Assembly: GCA_965203985.1 (NCBI GenBank)
Contig: CBDBDS010000005.1
Span: 1-64,000, forward strand
Direction of reading: 5' to 3'
DNA length: 64,000 nucleotides
Source of the DNA: Bin87 sp965203985
GTDB taxonomy: Bacteria > Chloroflexota > Dehalococcoidia > Lucifugimonadales > UBA3495
Shown: positions 9,423 to 17,213 of the stretch, piece by piece
Layout of the letters: each line of letters begins with the position of its first letter
How positions within the stretch are numbered: the stretch's first letter is position 1
The notes under the pieces: model-generated
Seen by the model: only the letters and a program-made list of their open reading frames with translations
The model's database searches: none
Told to the model about the DNA's origin: nothing
Translations under genes and position numbers: made by a program

Positions 9423-9497
9423 ACGGCGCGAGAACCACCGTTGGCGTAGTTGGCCTGCTTTTGGTATAGGAGTCACGCAGTTGGGAACCTTTACACT

Positions 9498-9600
9498 CGT
9501 CATTCCTGCGCAAGCAGGAATCCGTTGACTTTATAGTGGACGAATCTGAAACACTGTTAACGATTTCGGCCACTGTATTCCCGCTTTCGCGGGAATGACG
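9498..9600. repeat. inverted pair of short palindromic repeats (GTCATTCC type)
   Basis: Two palindromes face each other. The first, 9498-9523, has stem ATTCCTGC/GCAGGAAT and begins CGTCATTCC. The second, 9577-9600, has stem ATTCCCGC/GCGGGAAT and ends GGAATGACG. They resemble the widespread intergenic palindromes with ATTCCCGC/GCGGGAAT arms. The 370-base gap between 9422 and 9793 holds these, a doubtful 31-residue reading frame and a hairpin. Confidence 0.6.
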
Positions 9601-9634
9601 GGTTTGTAATTTCAAGTGCATAAGTCCTATTAAC

Positions 9635-9730
9635 ATGGCAGACTGGATGATAAAGGCTTCGGTGGGAGCGATCCTTGGGTTCGCCGGCTCGCGTTTGGCT
9701 GTCAGAATAAGCAGCCCGGCAACGGCGTAA
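9635..9730 (+). CDS. possible 31-residue hydrophobic peptide
   Basis: ATG at 9635 to TAA at 9730. It encodes a short peptide with a hydrophobic N-terminal half (MADWMIKASVGAILGFAG) and a polar tail. No strong ribosome site precedes it, but a hairpin immediately after it (9741-9766) would suit a transcript end. It may be a chance reading frame. Confidence 0.2.
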   Translation: MADWMIKASVGAILGFAGSRLAVRISSPATA

Positions 9731-9740
9731 CGGAAGAGTC

Positions 9741-9766
9741 AGGGGCAACCGTAACAGGTTGCCCCT
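9741..9766. terminator. hairpin between convergent genes
   Basis: A perfect 10-bp stem (AGGGGCAACC / GGTTGCCCCT) with a 6-base loop sits between the plus-strand small genes and the minus-strand acetyl-CoA synthetase. The following T-tract is poor (CTTGTC), so it may work as a bidirectional structural end rather than a strong intrinsic terminator. Confidence 0.5.
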
Positions 9767-9792
9767 CTTGTCATGTTATCGGAAGGGATGCG

Positions 9793-11745
9793 CTAGTCCT
9801 CGTCGCCGTACTGCTCCTTCAGCATTTCGACCACCGCCGGGTCGGCTAGGGTGGTGGTGTCACCGAGGGCGCGGCCTTCGGCAACGTCGCGCAGGAGCCG
9901 GCGCATGATCTTGCCGCTGCGGGTCTTGGGCAGTTCGGCGGCGAAGTAGATGTCGTCGGGGCGCGCCATGGGGCCGATCTTGCCGGCGACGTGCTGCTTC
10001 AACTCGGTGATTACGTCGTCGGAGCCGGCCACCTGGTCCTTGAGGGTCACGAAGGCGACGATGGCCTGGCCCTTCACCTCGTGGCTGCGGCCGATGCACG
10101 CGGCCTCGGCCACCTTCAGGTTGTCCACCAGCGCCGACTCCACCTCCATGGTGCTGATGCGGTGGGCCGACACGTTGATCACGTCGTCCACCCGGCCCAG
10201 CAGCCAGAAGTAGGACTCCTCGTCCAGCTTCGCGCCGTCGCTGGTGAAGTAGATGCCCTCGTAGTTGGACCAGTACTGCTGCACGAACCGCTCGGGGTCG
10301 CCGTAGATGCCGCGCAGCATGCTGGGCCACGGCTTGCGGACCACCAGGTAGCCGCCGCCGCCCGGGCCGATCTCGTTGCCCTGCTCGTCCAGGATCGCCG
10401 CGTCGATGCCGGGGAAGGGCTGCGTCGCCGAGCCGGGCTTCAGCGTCGTTATGCCGGGCAGGGCCGAGATCATCACCGCGCCGGTCTCGGTCTGCCACCA
10501 GGTGTCCACCACCGGGCAGCGGCCGCCGCCGATGTGCTGCCAGTACCAGACCCAGGCCTCCGGGTTGATCGGCTCGCCCACCGAGCCCAGCAGGCGCAGC
10601 GACGACATGTCGTGCCGGTTGGGATACTCCTCACCCCAGCGCATGAAGGTGCGGATCGCCGTGGGCGCCGTGTAGCAGATGGTGCAGGCGTACTTCTCGA
10701 CGATGGCCCAGAACCGGTCCCGGTCGGGGTAGTCCGGCGACCCCTCGTACATCACCGTGGTCGCGCCGTTGGCCAGCGGCCCATAGATGATGTAGCTATG
10801 GCCGGTGACCCAGCCGATGTCGGCGGTGCACCAGTAGACGTCATCTTCTTTGAGGTCGAAGATCCACTTGCTGGTGGCATAGGTGCCGGTCATGTAGCCG
10901 CCGGTGGTGTGGACGATGCCCTTGGGCTTGCCGGTGGTGCCGCTGGTGTACAGCATGAACAGCATGTCTTCGCTGTCCATCTGCTCCGGCTCGCAGGTCA
11001 ACGGCTGGTCGGCCACCAGGTCGTGCCACCAGACATCGCGACCCTCCACCATTGGGACGTCATGGGCCGTGCGCTGCACCACCACCACCTTCTCCACCGG
11101 GGTGTCGCCCTCGATGGAGGCGTCGGCGTTGAGCTTCAGCGGGATGATGCCGCCGCGACGCCAGCCCCCGTCGGCCGTGATCATCACCTTGGACTGGGAG
11201 TCCTCGATGCGGTCCCGCAGCGACTCCGCGCTGAACCCGCCGAACACGATGCTGTGGGGCGCGCCGATGCGGGCGCAGGCCAACATGGCGATGGCCAGCT
11301 CCGGCACCATGGGCATGTACAGCGTGACCCGGTCGCCCTTCTGCACGCCGAGGCTCTTCAAGCCGTTGGCGAACTTGCACACCTCACGGTAAAGGTCGCG
11401 GTAGGTGTAGACCTGCCAGTCGCCCGGCTCGCCCTCCCAGATGATGGCCGCCTTGTTCTTGCGCGGCCCCTCCAGGTGGCGGTCGATGCAGTTGTACGCG
11501 GCGTTGAGCTTGCCGCCGACGAACCACTTGGCGAAAGGCGCGTCCGACCAGTCCAGCACGGTGTCCCAGGACTTGAACCAGTCCAGTTCGCCGGCGAACC
11601 GCGCCCAGAACGCCTCGGGATCCCGTAGGGCCTCTTCGTACACGGAGGGGTCGGCGATGTTGGCGTTGGCGGCGAACTCGGCCGGCGGCGGATACGTCCG
11701 GTCTTCCTGCAGCAGGGCCTCAAAAGCGCCGGTATTCTGAGTCAT
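9793..11745 (-). CDS. acs: acetyl-CoA synthetase (AMP-forming)
   Basis: Activates acetate to acetyl-CoA through an acetyl-adenylate in the cytosol. The protein is 650 residues, the usual length for the family. The ATP-binding motif YTSGTTGKPKG starts at Y266, DTWWQTETG is the second adenylation signature, and PKTRSGKIMRR near the C-terminus carries K612, the lysine acetylated in regulated homologues. I chose the ATG at 11745 (MTQNTG) because GGAGG precedes it by 9 bases; an upstream ATG at 11778 lies in weaker context. It appears monocistronic and converges with small genes from the left. Confidence 0.95.
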   Translation of the reverse strand: MTQNTGAFEALLQEDRTYPPPAEFAANANIADPSVYEEALRDPEAFWARFAGELDWFKSWDTVLDWSDAPFAKWFVGGKLNAAYNCIDRHLEGPRKNKAAIIWEGEPGDWQVYTYRDLYREVCKFANGLKSLGVQKGDRVTLYMPMVPELAIAMLACARIGAPHSIVFGGFSAESLRDRIEDSQSKVMITADGGWRRGGIIPLKLNADASIEGDTPVEKVVVVQRTAHDVPMVEGRDVWWHDLVADQPLTCEPEQMDSEDMLFMLYTSGTTGKPKGIVHTTGGYMTGTYATSKWIFDLKEDDVYWCTADIGWVTGHSYIIYGPLANGATTVMYEGSPDYPDRDRFWAIVEKYACTICYTAPTAIRTFMRWGEEYPNRHDMSSLRLLGSVGEPINPEAWVWYWQHIGGGRCPVVDTWWQTETGAVMISALPGITTLKPGSATQPFPGIDAAILDEQGNEIGPGGGGYLVVRKPWPSMLRGIYGDPERFVQQYWSNYEGIYFTSDGAKLDEESYFWLLGRVDDVINVSAHRISTMEVESALVDNLKVAEAACIGRSHEVKGQAIVAFVTLKDQVAGSDDVITELKQHVAGKIGPMARPDDIYFAAELPKTRSGKIMRRLLRDVAEGRALGDTTTLADPAVVEMLKEQYGDED

Positions 11746-11921
11746 GGTAGCAATCCTCCGGAACGGCAAAATATTCAAAGCGAGTCAGGCAGATATTAGC
11801 ATACTGTTTGCCTGTGCCGGCTGACCGAGATCGGAGCGGCCTCCTGGGCTCCCTGTGCTAGAATCCGCCTGCGATAGCCCCGGCGATAGCCCCGGCGACA
11901 CGATGCCAGGAAGGAAAAGAG

Positions 11922-12612
11922 ATGACAACGGTAGGCGCTGTCCCAATCTACCTGACCAGGCTCTTCACCCCCGAGGAGTGTGACGTCATGGTTCAGGCCG
12001 GCATCATCGCCGCAGACGAACGGGCCGACGCGCTCGCGGGTGTCCGCCGCTTCACGGTGGATGAGTATATGGCCATGGGCGAGGCCGGCATTCTGCACGA
12101 AGACGACCGTATCGAACTGATCGACGGGGAAATAATCATTATGCCGCCCATCGGGCGATCCTCACGAGGTCAGCACTGATTGGCTGACCAGACTATTCGT
12201 ACCGCCTCTGATCGGTCGTGCAATCGTGCGGGTGCAGGGGGCAATCCGCCTGAACGACCGCAGCGCGCCGCAACCTGACATTGCGGTGTTGCGTGAGCGT
12301 CCTTTGAGCGAGGTGGGGCCATATTTCCCGCCGGACGTACACCTGGTCATCGAGGTCGCCGACAGCACGCTCGCCTACGATCAGGGCGCGAAGCTGGCGC
12401 GGTACGCCGCCGCCGGTATCCCGGAGGTGTGGGTAGCCAACCTGCGGGCGCAGGAAGTCACGGCCTACGCCGAGCCCAACGGCGCGGAGTACGCCGCCGT
12501 CCGAACCTACCGGTCCGGCGATAGCATCAGCCCCCGGTCCTTCCCCGACGTGGTCCTGGCGGTGTCCGACTTCATGCCGCCGGCCGGGCCGGACACCGCC
12601 GAAACGCTCTAG
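11922..12612 (+). pseudogene. Uma2-family endonuclease, one +1 frameshift
   Basis: Two adjacent frames give one Uma2 protein (DUF820, PD-(D/E)XK fold). The first (11922-12179) holds FTVDEYMAMGEAGILHEDDR and ELIDGEIIIMPPIG. The second holds PQPDIAVL and YFPPDVHLVIEVADST, the catalytic D and E-x region of the family. Removing one G from the run at 12153-12155 joins them (PPIGDPHEVSTDWLTRLF), and the spurious stop at 12179 disappears. Uma2 genes are multicopy in Cyanobacteria and Chloroflexota and their role is unclear. The 3' end of this gene is duplicated at 13156. Confidence 0.8.
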
Positions 12613-12672
12613 ACCTGCTCGTATCCGCTACGGCAGCGGCCCGTACCACCGGGCCAAGATCTCGTCCACCTT
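12524..12672. repeat. 149-bp direct repeat, copy 1 (gene-end junction)
   Basis: 12524-12672 matches 13156-13304 without gaps, with 10 mismatches by my count (about 93%). The unit spans the last 88 bases of the Uma2 gene and, in reverse, the last about 40 bases of the convergent metalloprotease gene (LARWYGPLP and stop). Copy 1 therefore carries a metalloprotease tail without its gene, and copy 2 carries a Uma2 tail without its gene. Confidence 0.85.
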
Positions 12673-12712
12673 CGACGCGCCCGCCGCCGGCCGGAATACC
12701 CCTCCGCGCCGG

Positions 12713-12718
12713 TATAAT
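12713..12718 (+). promoter_or_regulatory. -10 box of the retropepsin-like gene
   Basis: TATAAT 28 bases before the ATG at 12746, which would give a leader of about 20 bases. I see no good -35 box 16-18 bases upstream. Confidence 0.5.
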
Positions 12719-12745
12719 GGAAAAAGCAGCCACACGTGAGGCTTG

Positions 12746-13123
12746 ATGATGGGAACTTTCACCTACCCCATAGAAGTCATTTCGGCGGACGGCAACACCT
12801 CCGAGACAGTGGAGGCGACCGTTGACACCGGTTCCACTTACACTTGCCTGCCAGCAACCCTGCTGCAGAGGCTCGGGATAGCGCCCGTTGAGCGCATCAA
12901 ATCGGAACTGGCCGACGGTAGTATTGTCGAAGATGCCGTCGGCGAAGTGCGTGTCAGGGTAGAGGGAGTCGAGCGATCTACCATCGTCATCTTCGCCGAA
13001 GAAGGCGCTCCCGCCCTGCTCGGCGCCTACACCCTCGAAGGCGCGCTGCTCGTCGTTGACCCGGTGCGGCAGCGGCTGGCGCCAACCCACGCGCTGCGGT
13101 ATGGGAACTGGGTAATACAATGA
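12746..13123 (+). CDS. retropepsin-like aspartic protease (clan AA)
   Basis: A 125-residue protein of the single-lobe pepsin-like fold that acts as a homodimer in retroviral proteases. The active-site triad DTGST lies at about residues 28-32 (EATVDTGSTYTCLP), and the second conserved strand reads ALLGAYTLEG. GTGAGG before the tandem ATGs supports this start, and a TATAAT box is at 12713. Bacterial members are uncharacterised for the most part. It has no adjacent partner gene and sits between the two 149-bp direct repeats. Two more members are in the window, at 20318 and 50503. Confidence 0.75.
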   Translation: MMGTFTYPIEVISADGNTSETVEATVDTGSTYTCLPATLLQRLGIAPVERIKSELADGSIVEDAVGEVRVRVEGVERSTIVIFAEEGAPALLGAYTLEGALLVVDPVRQRLAPTHALRYGNWVIQ

Positions 13124-13155
13124 TCGAAACTATTCCTCTGGAAGTCTTCTCCGCC

Positions 13156-13304
13156 GCATCAGCCCCCGCACCTTCCCCGACCTGGTACCGGCGGTGTCCG
13201 ACTTCATGCCACCGGCCGGGCCGGACAGCGCCGAAACGCTCTAGACCTGCTCGTGTCCCCTACGGCAGCGGCCCGTACCACCGGGCCACGATCTCGTCCA
13301 CCTT
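13156..13304. repeat. 149-bp direct repeat, copy 2, with Uma2 3' remnant
   Basis: Second copy of the unit at 12524. Bases 13156-13243 encode FPDLVPAVSDFMPP and the same stop as the Uma2 gene, but nothing upstream belongs to a Uma2 gene. Bases 13260-13304 are the genuine 3' end of the metalloprotease gene. Confidence 0.85.
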
Positions 13305-14993
13305 GGCCGCCTGCGCTTCAGACACGTCGGCCTTGAAAGCCGCGACCAGGTGGCAGATGCCAAGTTCCGTACCCTCGCAGTCGTCGGAGTAGTCCTCCGC
13401 CTGCGATTTCAGGTACAGGCTGCGGAACCCCTGCCGGAAGGTTTCCTCGCCCAGACTGTGGTACAAGTCAAGAAATATCTGCTCGCCCAACGAGTAGTTG
13501 CAGTTGAACCCCCGCGTCCCCAATGCGTCGGGATCCATAGCCTCCAGTTCCCCTATCGTCTTCGCCGCCGCGCAGGGGTTGTTCGTCACTCCTATGGGCG
13601 TCTCGTCCCTAGCGTATTCAGAGATACTGCCGAGGATTTCCGCGGCGCCTTCGTCGATCCAATCTCGGTTGCCACGCCAATAGTAGTGCGCCACTTCGTG
13701 GGCGATCACAAATGGCGTGTAGTCCCACCAATAACCGTTTTCCACATCAAACAGCAATTGCATCGCCATGTGTGTACCAAAGTTGGTCCCTCCCGATCCC
13801 GGGAACACCGCGTCGTCGTAGAGCAGGGCGATGTAGCCGGTGGGCATGCCCTCACCCATGAACTCCTCGACGGCGCGCACACTGTGTTCCAGGAAGTCCA
13901 TGCTGGCCGTCGATTGATCACGTATACGCACGACGGACAACAATGTTTCTCCGGCCAGGGGCAATTGAATGGTACGCTCTTCCACCTTGACGCCTGCGCC
14001 GCGCAACAGCGCATCACCCGATTCCGGACGATATGAATAGGTTCCGCCCAGCAGCGCAACCATTTTCGCCTCTTCGTCTGTGATACCGCCCTCCAGTCTC
14101 GTATCAGCCAGCACGTCCAAGAAGGTTTGCTCATCGTCACGCTCGAGCCTCTGCAAAGACATCACCGCCAGGGCATCCGTGCTGGTCACCGTTTCCAGGA
14201 ACGGCATAGAGAGCGTTCGGATCGTCGCGTCAATGATGTTTTCCCGGACCAGATCGTCCTCGATCCAAACCAGCCAGTAGAGGTTTTGGGCCACCGTTGC
14301 TTCATGGGCGGTAATGCCATCGACAAACCAGGATTTTTGCAAGACCGCGGGAGCCAACTCGTCCCCGTAAAACGCCATCCAGCGCGCCGAATCCAGCGCT
14401 GTTGCCTCTTCGCCGAATACGCCATCTTCAAGCCAGTCGAGCTCTATGGCAATTGAGAAGACCTCGGGGTACCAGACCGCAAGGTCCACAAGGTCCTGCG
14501 CGGGCACCTCCTCGCCTTCGTCCAATCCGTCTGCAATCCAGGAAAGGCTCCCAACCTGGCTCGCGAGCTTCCGTTCGTTGTCTGCCAGCCATTCGCCGTT
14601 TTTCAGTTCCCTGACCGCGCTCGGTATAGTTGGCGTGTTCGTTGGCCTGGGCGCGAACGTGGGTATCGGCGTGGGCGTTGACTGCGGCCGCGGTGTGTAA
14701 GTCGGCTTGGGTGTTGCGGCAGGCGCGGTCGTCGGCGTGGGTTGGGGCGTAAACGTAGGCACGGGGGTGTAGGTGGGCGGCGGCGGATACGTCGGTTCCC
14801 GCGTGTAAGTCGGCGTGGGCGGCACGTCGGTCGCCGTGAGAGTCGGCGTGGGTGTTGCGGTCACCGCCGCAGTCGGAGCGGCGGCTGGTGCAGCCGACGG
14901 AGGCTCGCCGGACGTGCACGCCGCCATCGCCGCGACCAGGCCGATGGCCAATGACGCCAGCAACCAGATCAATGATCGCAGCCCGCTAGCCAT
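13260..14993 (-). CDS. lipoprotein with gluzincin-type metalloprotease domain
   Basis: 577 residues from the ATG at 14993, which has GGGAGG nine bases upstream; an earlier in-frame ATG would add an unconserved stretch. A lipoprotein signal peptide (SLIWLLASLAIGLVAAMAAC) places it outside the membrane, anchored at the cysteine. It is followed by about 90 residues of Thr/Pro-rich linker. The zinc site HEVAH starts at H432, and WIDEG at 445-449 supplies a likely third ligand (E448), as in secreted gluzincins. The middle region is rich in short helices of unknown role. The last 45 bases are duplicated at about 12628-12672. Confidence 0.75.
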   Translation of the reverse strand: MASGLRSLIWLLASLAIGLVAAMAACTSGEPPSAAPAAAPTAAVTATPTPTLTATDVPPTPTYTREPTYPPPPTYTPVPTFTPQPTPTTAPAATPKPTYTPRPQSTPTPIPTFAPRPTNTPTIPSAVRELKNGEWLADNERKLASQVGSLSWIADGLDEGEEVPAQDLVDLAVWYPEVFSIAIELDWLEDGVFGEEATALDSARWMAFYGDELAPAVLQKSWFVDGITAHEATVAQNLYWLVWIEDDLVRENIIDATIRTLSMPFLETVTSTDALAVMSLQRLERDDEQTFLDVLADTRLEGGITDEEAKMVALLGGTYSYRPESGDALLRGAGVKVEERTIQLPLAGETLLSVVRIRDQSTASMDFLEHSVRAVEEFMGEGMPTGYIALLYDDAVFPGSGGTNFGTHMAMQLLFDVENGYWWDYTPFVIAHEVAHYYWRGNRDWIDEGAAEILGSISEYARDETPIGVTNNPCAAAKTIGELEAMDPDALGTRGFNCNYSLGEQIFLDLYHSLGEETFRQGFRSLYLKSQAEDYSDDCEGTELGICHLVAAFKADVSEAQAAKVDEIVARWYGPLP

Positions 14994-15054
14994 GGATCGC
15001 CCTCCCAATTCAGGGCGGCATGATAGCACGGGGCCAATCAGCCCGCGGGACCAG

Positions 15055-15102
15055 TGCCGTATAACGCCGTCCGCCGGAGGTTCCGCCATGATCCTCATCC
15101 TG
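15055..15102 (+). other. orphan copy of the amidohydrolase promoter/start segment (copy 1)
   Basis: GTGCCGTATAACGCCGTCCG, then CCGGAGGTTCCGCCATG and a start MILILT. It matches the 5' end of the amidohydrolase gene at 15997 and a second orphan at 15766. The reading frame diverges after about six codons (IDELLAGAGVSYP) and ends at 15222, so it is a fragment and not a gene. Confidence 0.7.
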
Positions 15103-15262
15103 ACCATCGACGAACTGCTCGCCGGAGCGGGCGTTTCGTATCCGCGTGGCGGCGCGCCGGCCACCTTCCGCCCGGCTCCGCGCCGTCGCCGCAGCCAAGG
15201 CCGGCAGAGCAGCTTGGTCTGACGCCAGTACCCTCTCCACCCGTCATCCCAGCCCTCACCCT

Positions 15263-15363
15263 GTCATTGCGAGCGCAGTGCGGCAATCCCGTCGGCTCGG
15301 CGCCCACGCGCCAACCAACCCAATCCTGTTAAATCATAAAATCCTGTAAATCCTGCTTCAGAC
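15263..15363. repeat. REP-like half plus CAGGAT-type repeat
   Basis: 15263-15291 begins GTCATTGCGAGCGCAG and ends GGCAATCCC, as in the elements at 6242, 25188 and 44586. 15322-15363 (CAATCCTGTTAAATCATAAA, then ATCCTGTAAATCCTGCTTC) matches the copy at 40383-40424 almost base for base. Confidence 0.6.
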
Positions 15364-15765
15364 ATCCCCCTTGATCTGTTCAGAACGTGCGTGCTATACT
15401 GGCTTTGCAGGCGAGATATTCACGTCCCGACCAGGTCTCAAGCGAAAACGGCCACCCAGATCAGCATCCAAGTCGCTAAACGGCGTCATGGGAGACTGTC
15501 TCTGATCATATTACTCAGGGTAGTCGCCCGGCCACCGGGCCCGCCACAGCCCGCCGTGCCGTGGGCACGGACAATGAGAGCAAAAAACACAGCGCAACAC
15601 CCCCGGCCGTGGGGCTGATAACCGCTCCGAGACCTGGTCGCCAATCACAAATCCACCGCCTGCGCCACCACAATCCTGGAGGCAGTCCATCGCAGCATAA
15701 ACCTCGCTTCTCCGGTCGGCAGCGGTCATCGCCTGTGCCCTGCCGACCCGCAACCCTCCGGCCCG

Positions 15766-15830
15766 TGCCGTATAATGCCGTCCGCCGGAGGTTCCGCCAT
15801 GTCCCTGATCCTGACCAACTCCAACCTCAT
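15766..15830 (+). other. orphan copy of the amidohydrolase promoter/start segment (copy 2)
   Basis: A TATAAT box (15771-15776), GGAGG and ATG (15799) are followed by MSLILTNSNLI, almost identical to the first eleven residues of the amidohydrolase at 15997 (MTLILTNANLI). After that the sequence is unrelated and stops within 75 bases. The box and start codon are intact, so a short peptide could be made. Confidence 0.7.
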
Positions 15831-15996
15831 AAAATCCCGGCTGCGGTTTTGGCGGCGATCAAAGAGTCCATAACGGCCGCCGCGTCGTAACGTATCCAAC
15901 GCTGGGGCCGCAGATAACGGCTTACGTTTGCAGAGGTCATTTCCGGCTCATTTCAGTTTCATTTCGGCTTCGTTTCCGTCCGCCGGAGGTTCCGCC

Positions 15997-17196
15997 ATGA
16001 CCCTCATCTTGACCAACGCCAACCTCATCGACTGTGTGCACGAGGGCGTGACGCCGGATGCCACCGTGGTAATTGACGACGACCGCATCGTCGAGGTTGG
16101 CGCCGGCAGGGCCAGCGCATCCGGCGCAACGGTGATCGACCTGCGGGGTGCGTTCCTGATGCCCGGCCTGTGGGACGTGCACATCCATCCTGAGTATCCT
16201 GTCCCGCCCGGCACCACCGTGGCCCAGGAGACCGCCAATTTCGGCCGCGCCCTTTCCCTGGCGCTGACCGAGGGCGGCGTCACCGCCGTGCGCTGCGGCG
16301 GCGCGGCACACTTCATGGACGTGGCCTGGAAGCGCGCCTTCGACTCCGGCGACGTGGTCGGGCCTCGCGTTTTCGCCTCGGGCTACTTCCTGACCACCAC
16401 CGGCGGCCACTTCCTCACCTCGGGACAGGCGAGGGAGTGCGACGGGCCCTACGGCTTCGTCCAGGCCATCCGCGAGCAGATCAAGAACGGCGTGGACCAC
16501 ATCAAGCTGAACCTCACCGGCGGCATCATGGGGCCGGACTGGGACCGCCACTGGCATTCATTCTTCCTGGAGGATGAGCTAACCGCCGCCTTCGCCATCG
16601 CCCGCCAACGCGAGTTTCCGGTGATGGCCCACGCGGCCAACCCCGACGCCGTCAAGTCCGCCCTGTGCCTGGGCGCGCATACCGTCGAGCACGGCTACAT
16701 CATGGACGAGGAGTGCATCGCCACCCTGGCCGAGTCGCCCACCTGGTACGTGCCCACCCTGGCCATCTCCCACCTGACCGATGGGCAGGCCCAAAACGAA
16801 TACGAAAGGCGCTGGCTGGCCCAGCGCAACATCGCCCAGGAGTTGCAGTGCCGCGCCGACGCTGCCTCCGACGAGCACGCCTACTGGTTCCGCCGCGCCC
16901 TGGACTCCGGGGCGAAGATGGCGCTGGGCTCGGACATCCGCCCCCTGCGCGAGGCCGCCCTGCTGGAGATGGGCCTGTGGGTTCGCGACGGCGCCACCAC
17001 CTGGCAGACCCTGATCGCCGCCACCCGCAACGCCGCCGAGCTGTGTCTGGTCGGCGACCGGCTGGGTACCGTGGAGGCCGGCAAACTCGCCGACCTCATC
17101 GTAGTGGGCGCCAACCCGCTGGACGACATCAACAACCTGCGGCAGTTGCGGCTGGTGATTAAAGACGGGCGGGTAGTTTCGGATAAGCGGGGGTAA
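15997..17196 (+). CDS. amidohydrolase (imidazolonepropionase/prolidase-like)
   Basis: A 399-residue metal-dependent hydrolase of the amidohydrolase superfamily. It has the DVHIH metal-binding pair after LPGLW-type strand MPGLWDVHIH, a candidate carbamylated lysine in VDHIKLNLTGG, histidines in VMAHAANPD and TVEHGY, and the metal aspartate in LGSDIRPL. The C-terminal GTVEAGKLADLIVV strand closes the composite domain. The start at 15997 has GGAGG seven bases upstream. Substrates in this group are cyclic amides or X-Pro dipeptides; the exact one is unknown. Two fragments of its 5' end lie upstream. Confidence 0.8.
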   Translation: MTLILTNANLIDCVHEGVTPDATVVIDDDRIVEVGAGRASASGATVIDLRGAFLMPGLWDVHIHPEYPVPPGTTVAQETANFGRALSLALTEGGVTAVRCGGAAHFMDVAWKRAFDSGDVVGPRVFASGYFLTTTGGHFLTSGQARECDGPYGFVQAIREQIKNGVDHIKLNLTGGIMGPDWDRHWHSFFLEDELTAAFAIARQREFPVMAHAANPDAVKSALCLGAHTVEHGYIMDEECIATLAESPTWYVPTLAISHLTDGQAQNEYERRWLAQRNIAQELQCRADAASDEHAYWFRRALDSGAKMALGSDIRPLREAALLEMGLWVRDGATTWQTLIAATRNAAELCLVGDRLGTVEAGKLADLIVVGANPLDDINNLRQLRLVIKDGRVVSDKRG

Positions 17197-17213
17197 AAAC
17201 GAATATCCACCGA

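Larger units (their letters stand above)
15103..15996. other. about 0.9 kb without an intact gene: repeats and gene fragments
   Basis: The stretch holds a REP-like half (15263-15291), a CAGGAT-type repeat (15322-15363) and a second orphan amidohydrolase start (15766-15830). Between them are about 400 bases in which I see no supportable coding sequence; the open frames there have no conserved content. It looks like a decay zone created by repeated duplication. Confidence 0.5.

Noticed and set aside
9991..11628. A 545-codon open frame on the plus strand
   Set aside because: It is antisense to the acetyl-CoA synthetase gene, rich in His, Val and Asp as expected for the complement of a GC-rich gene, with no domain.
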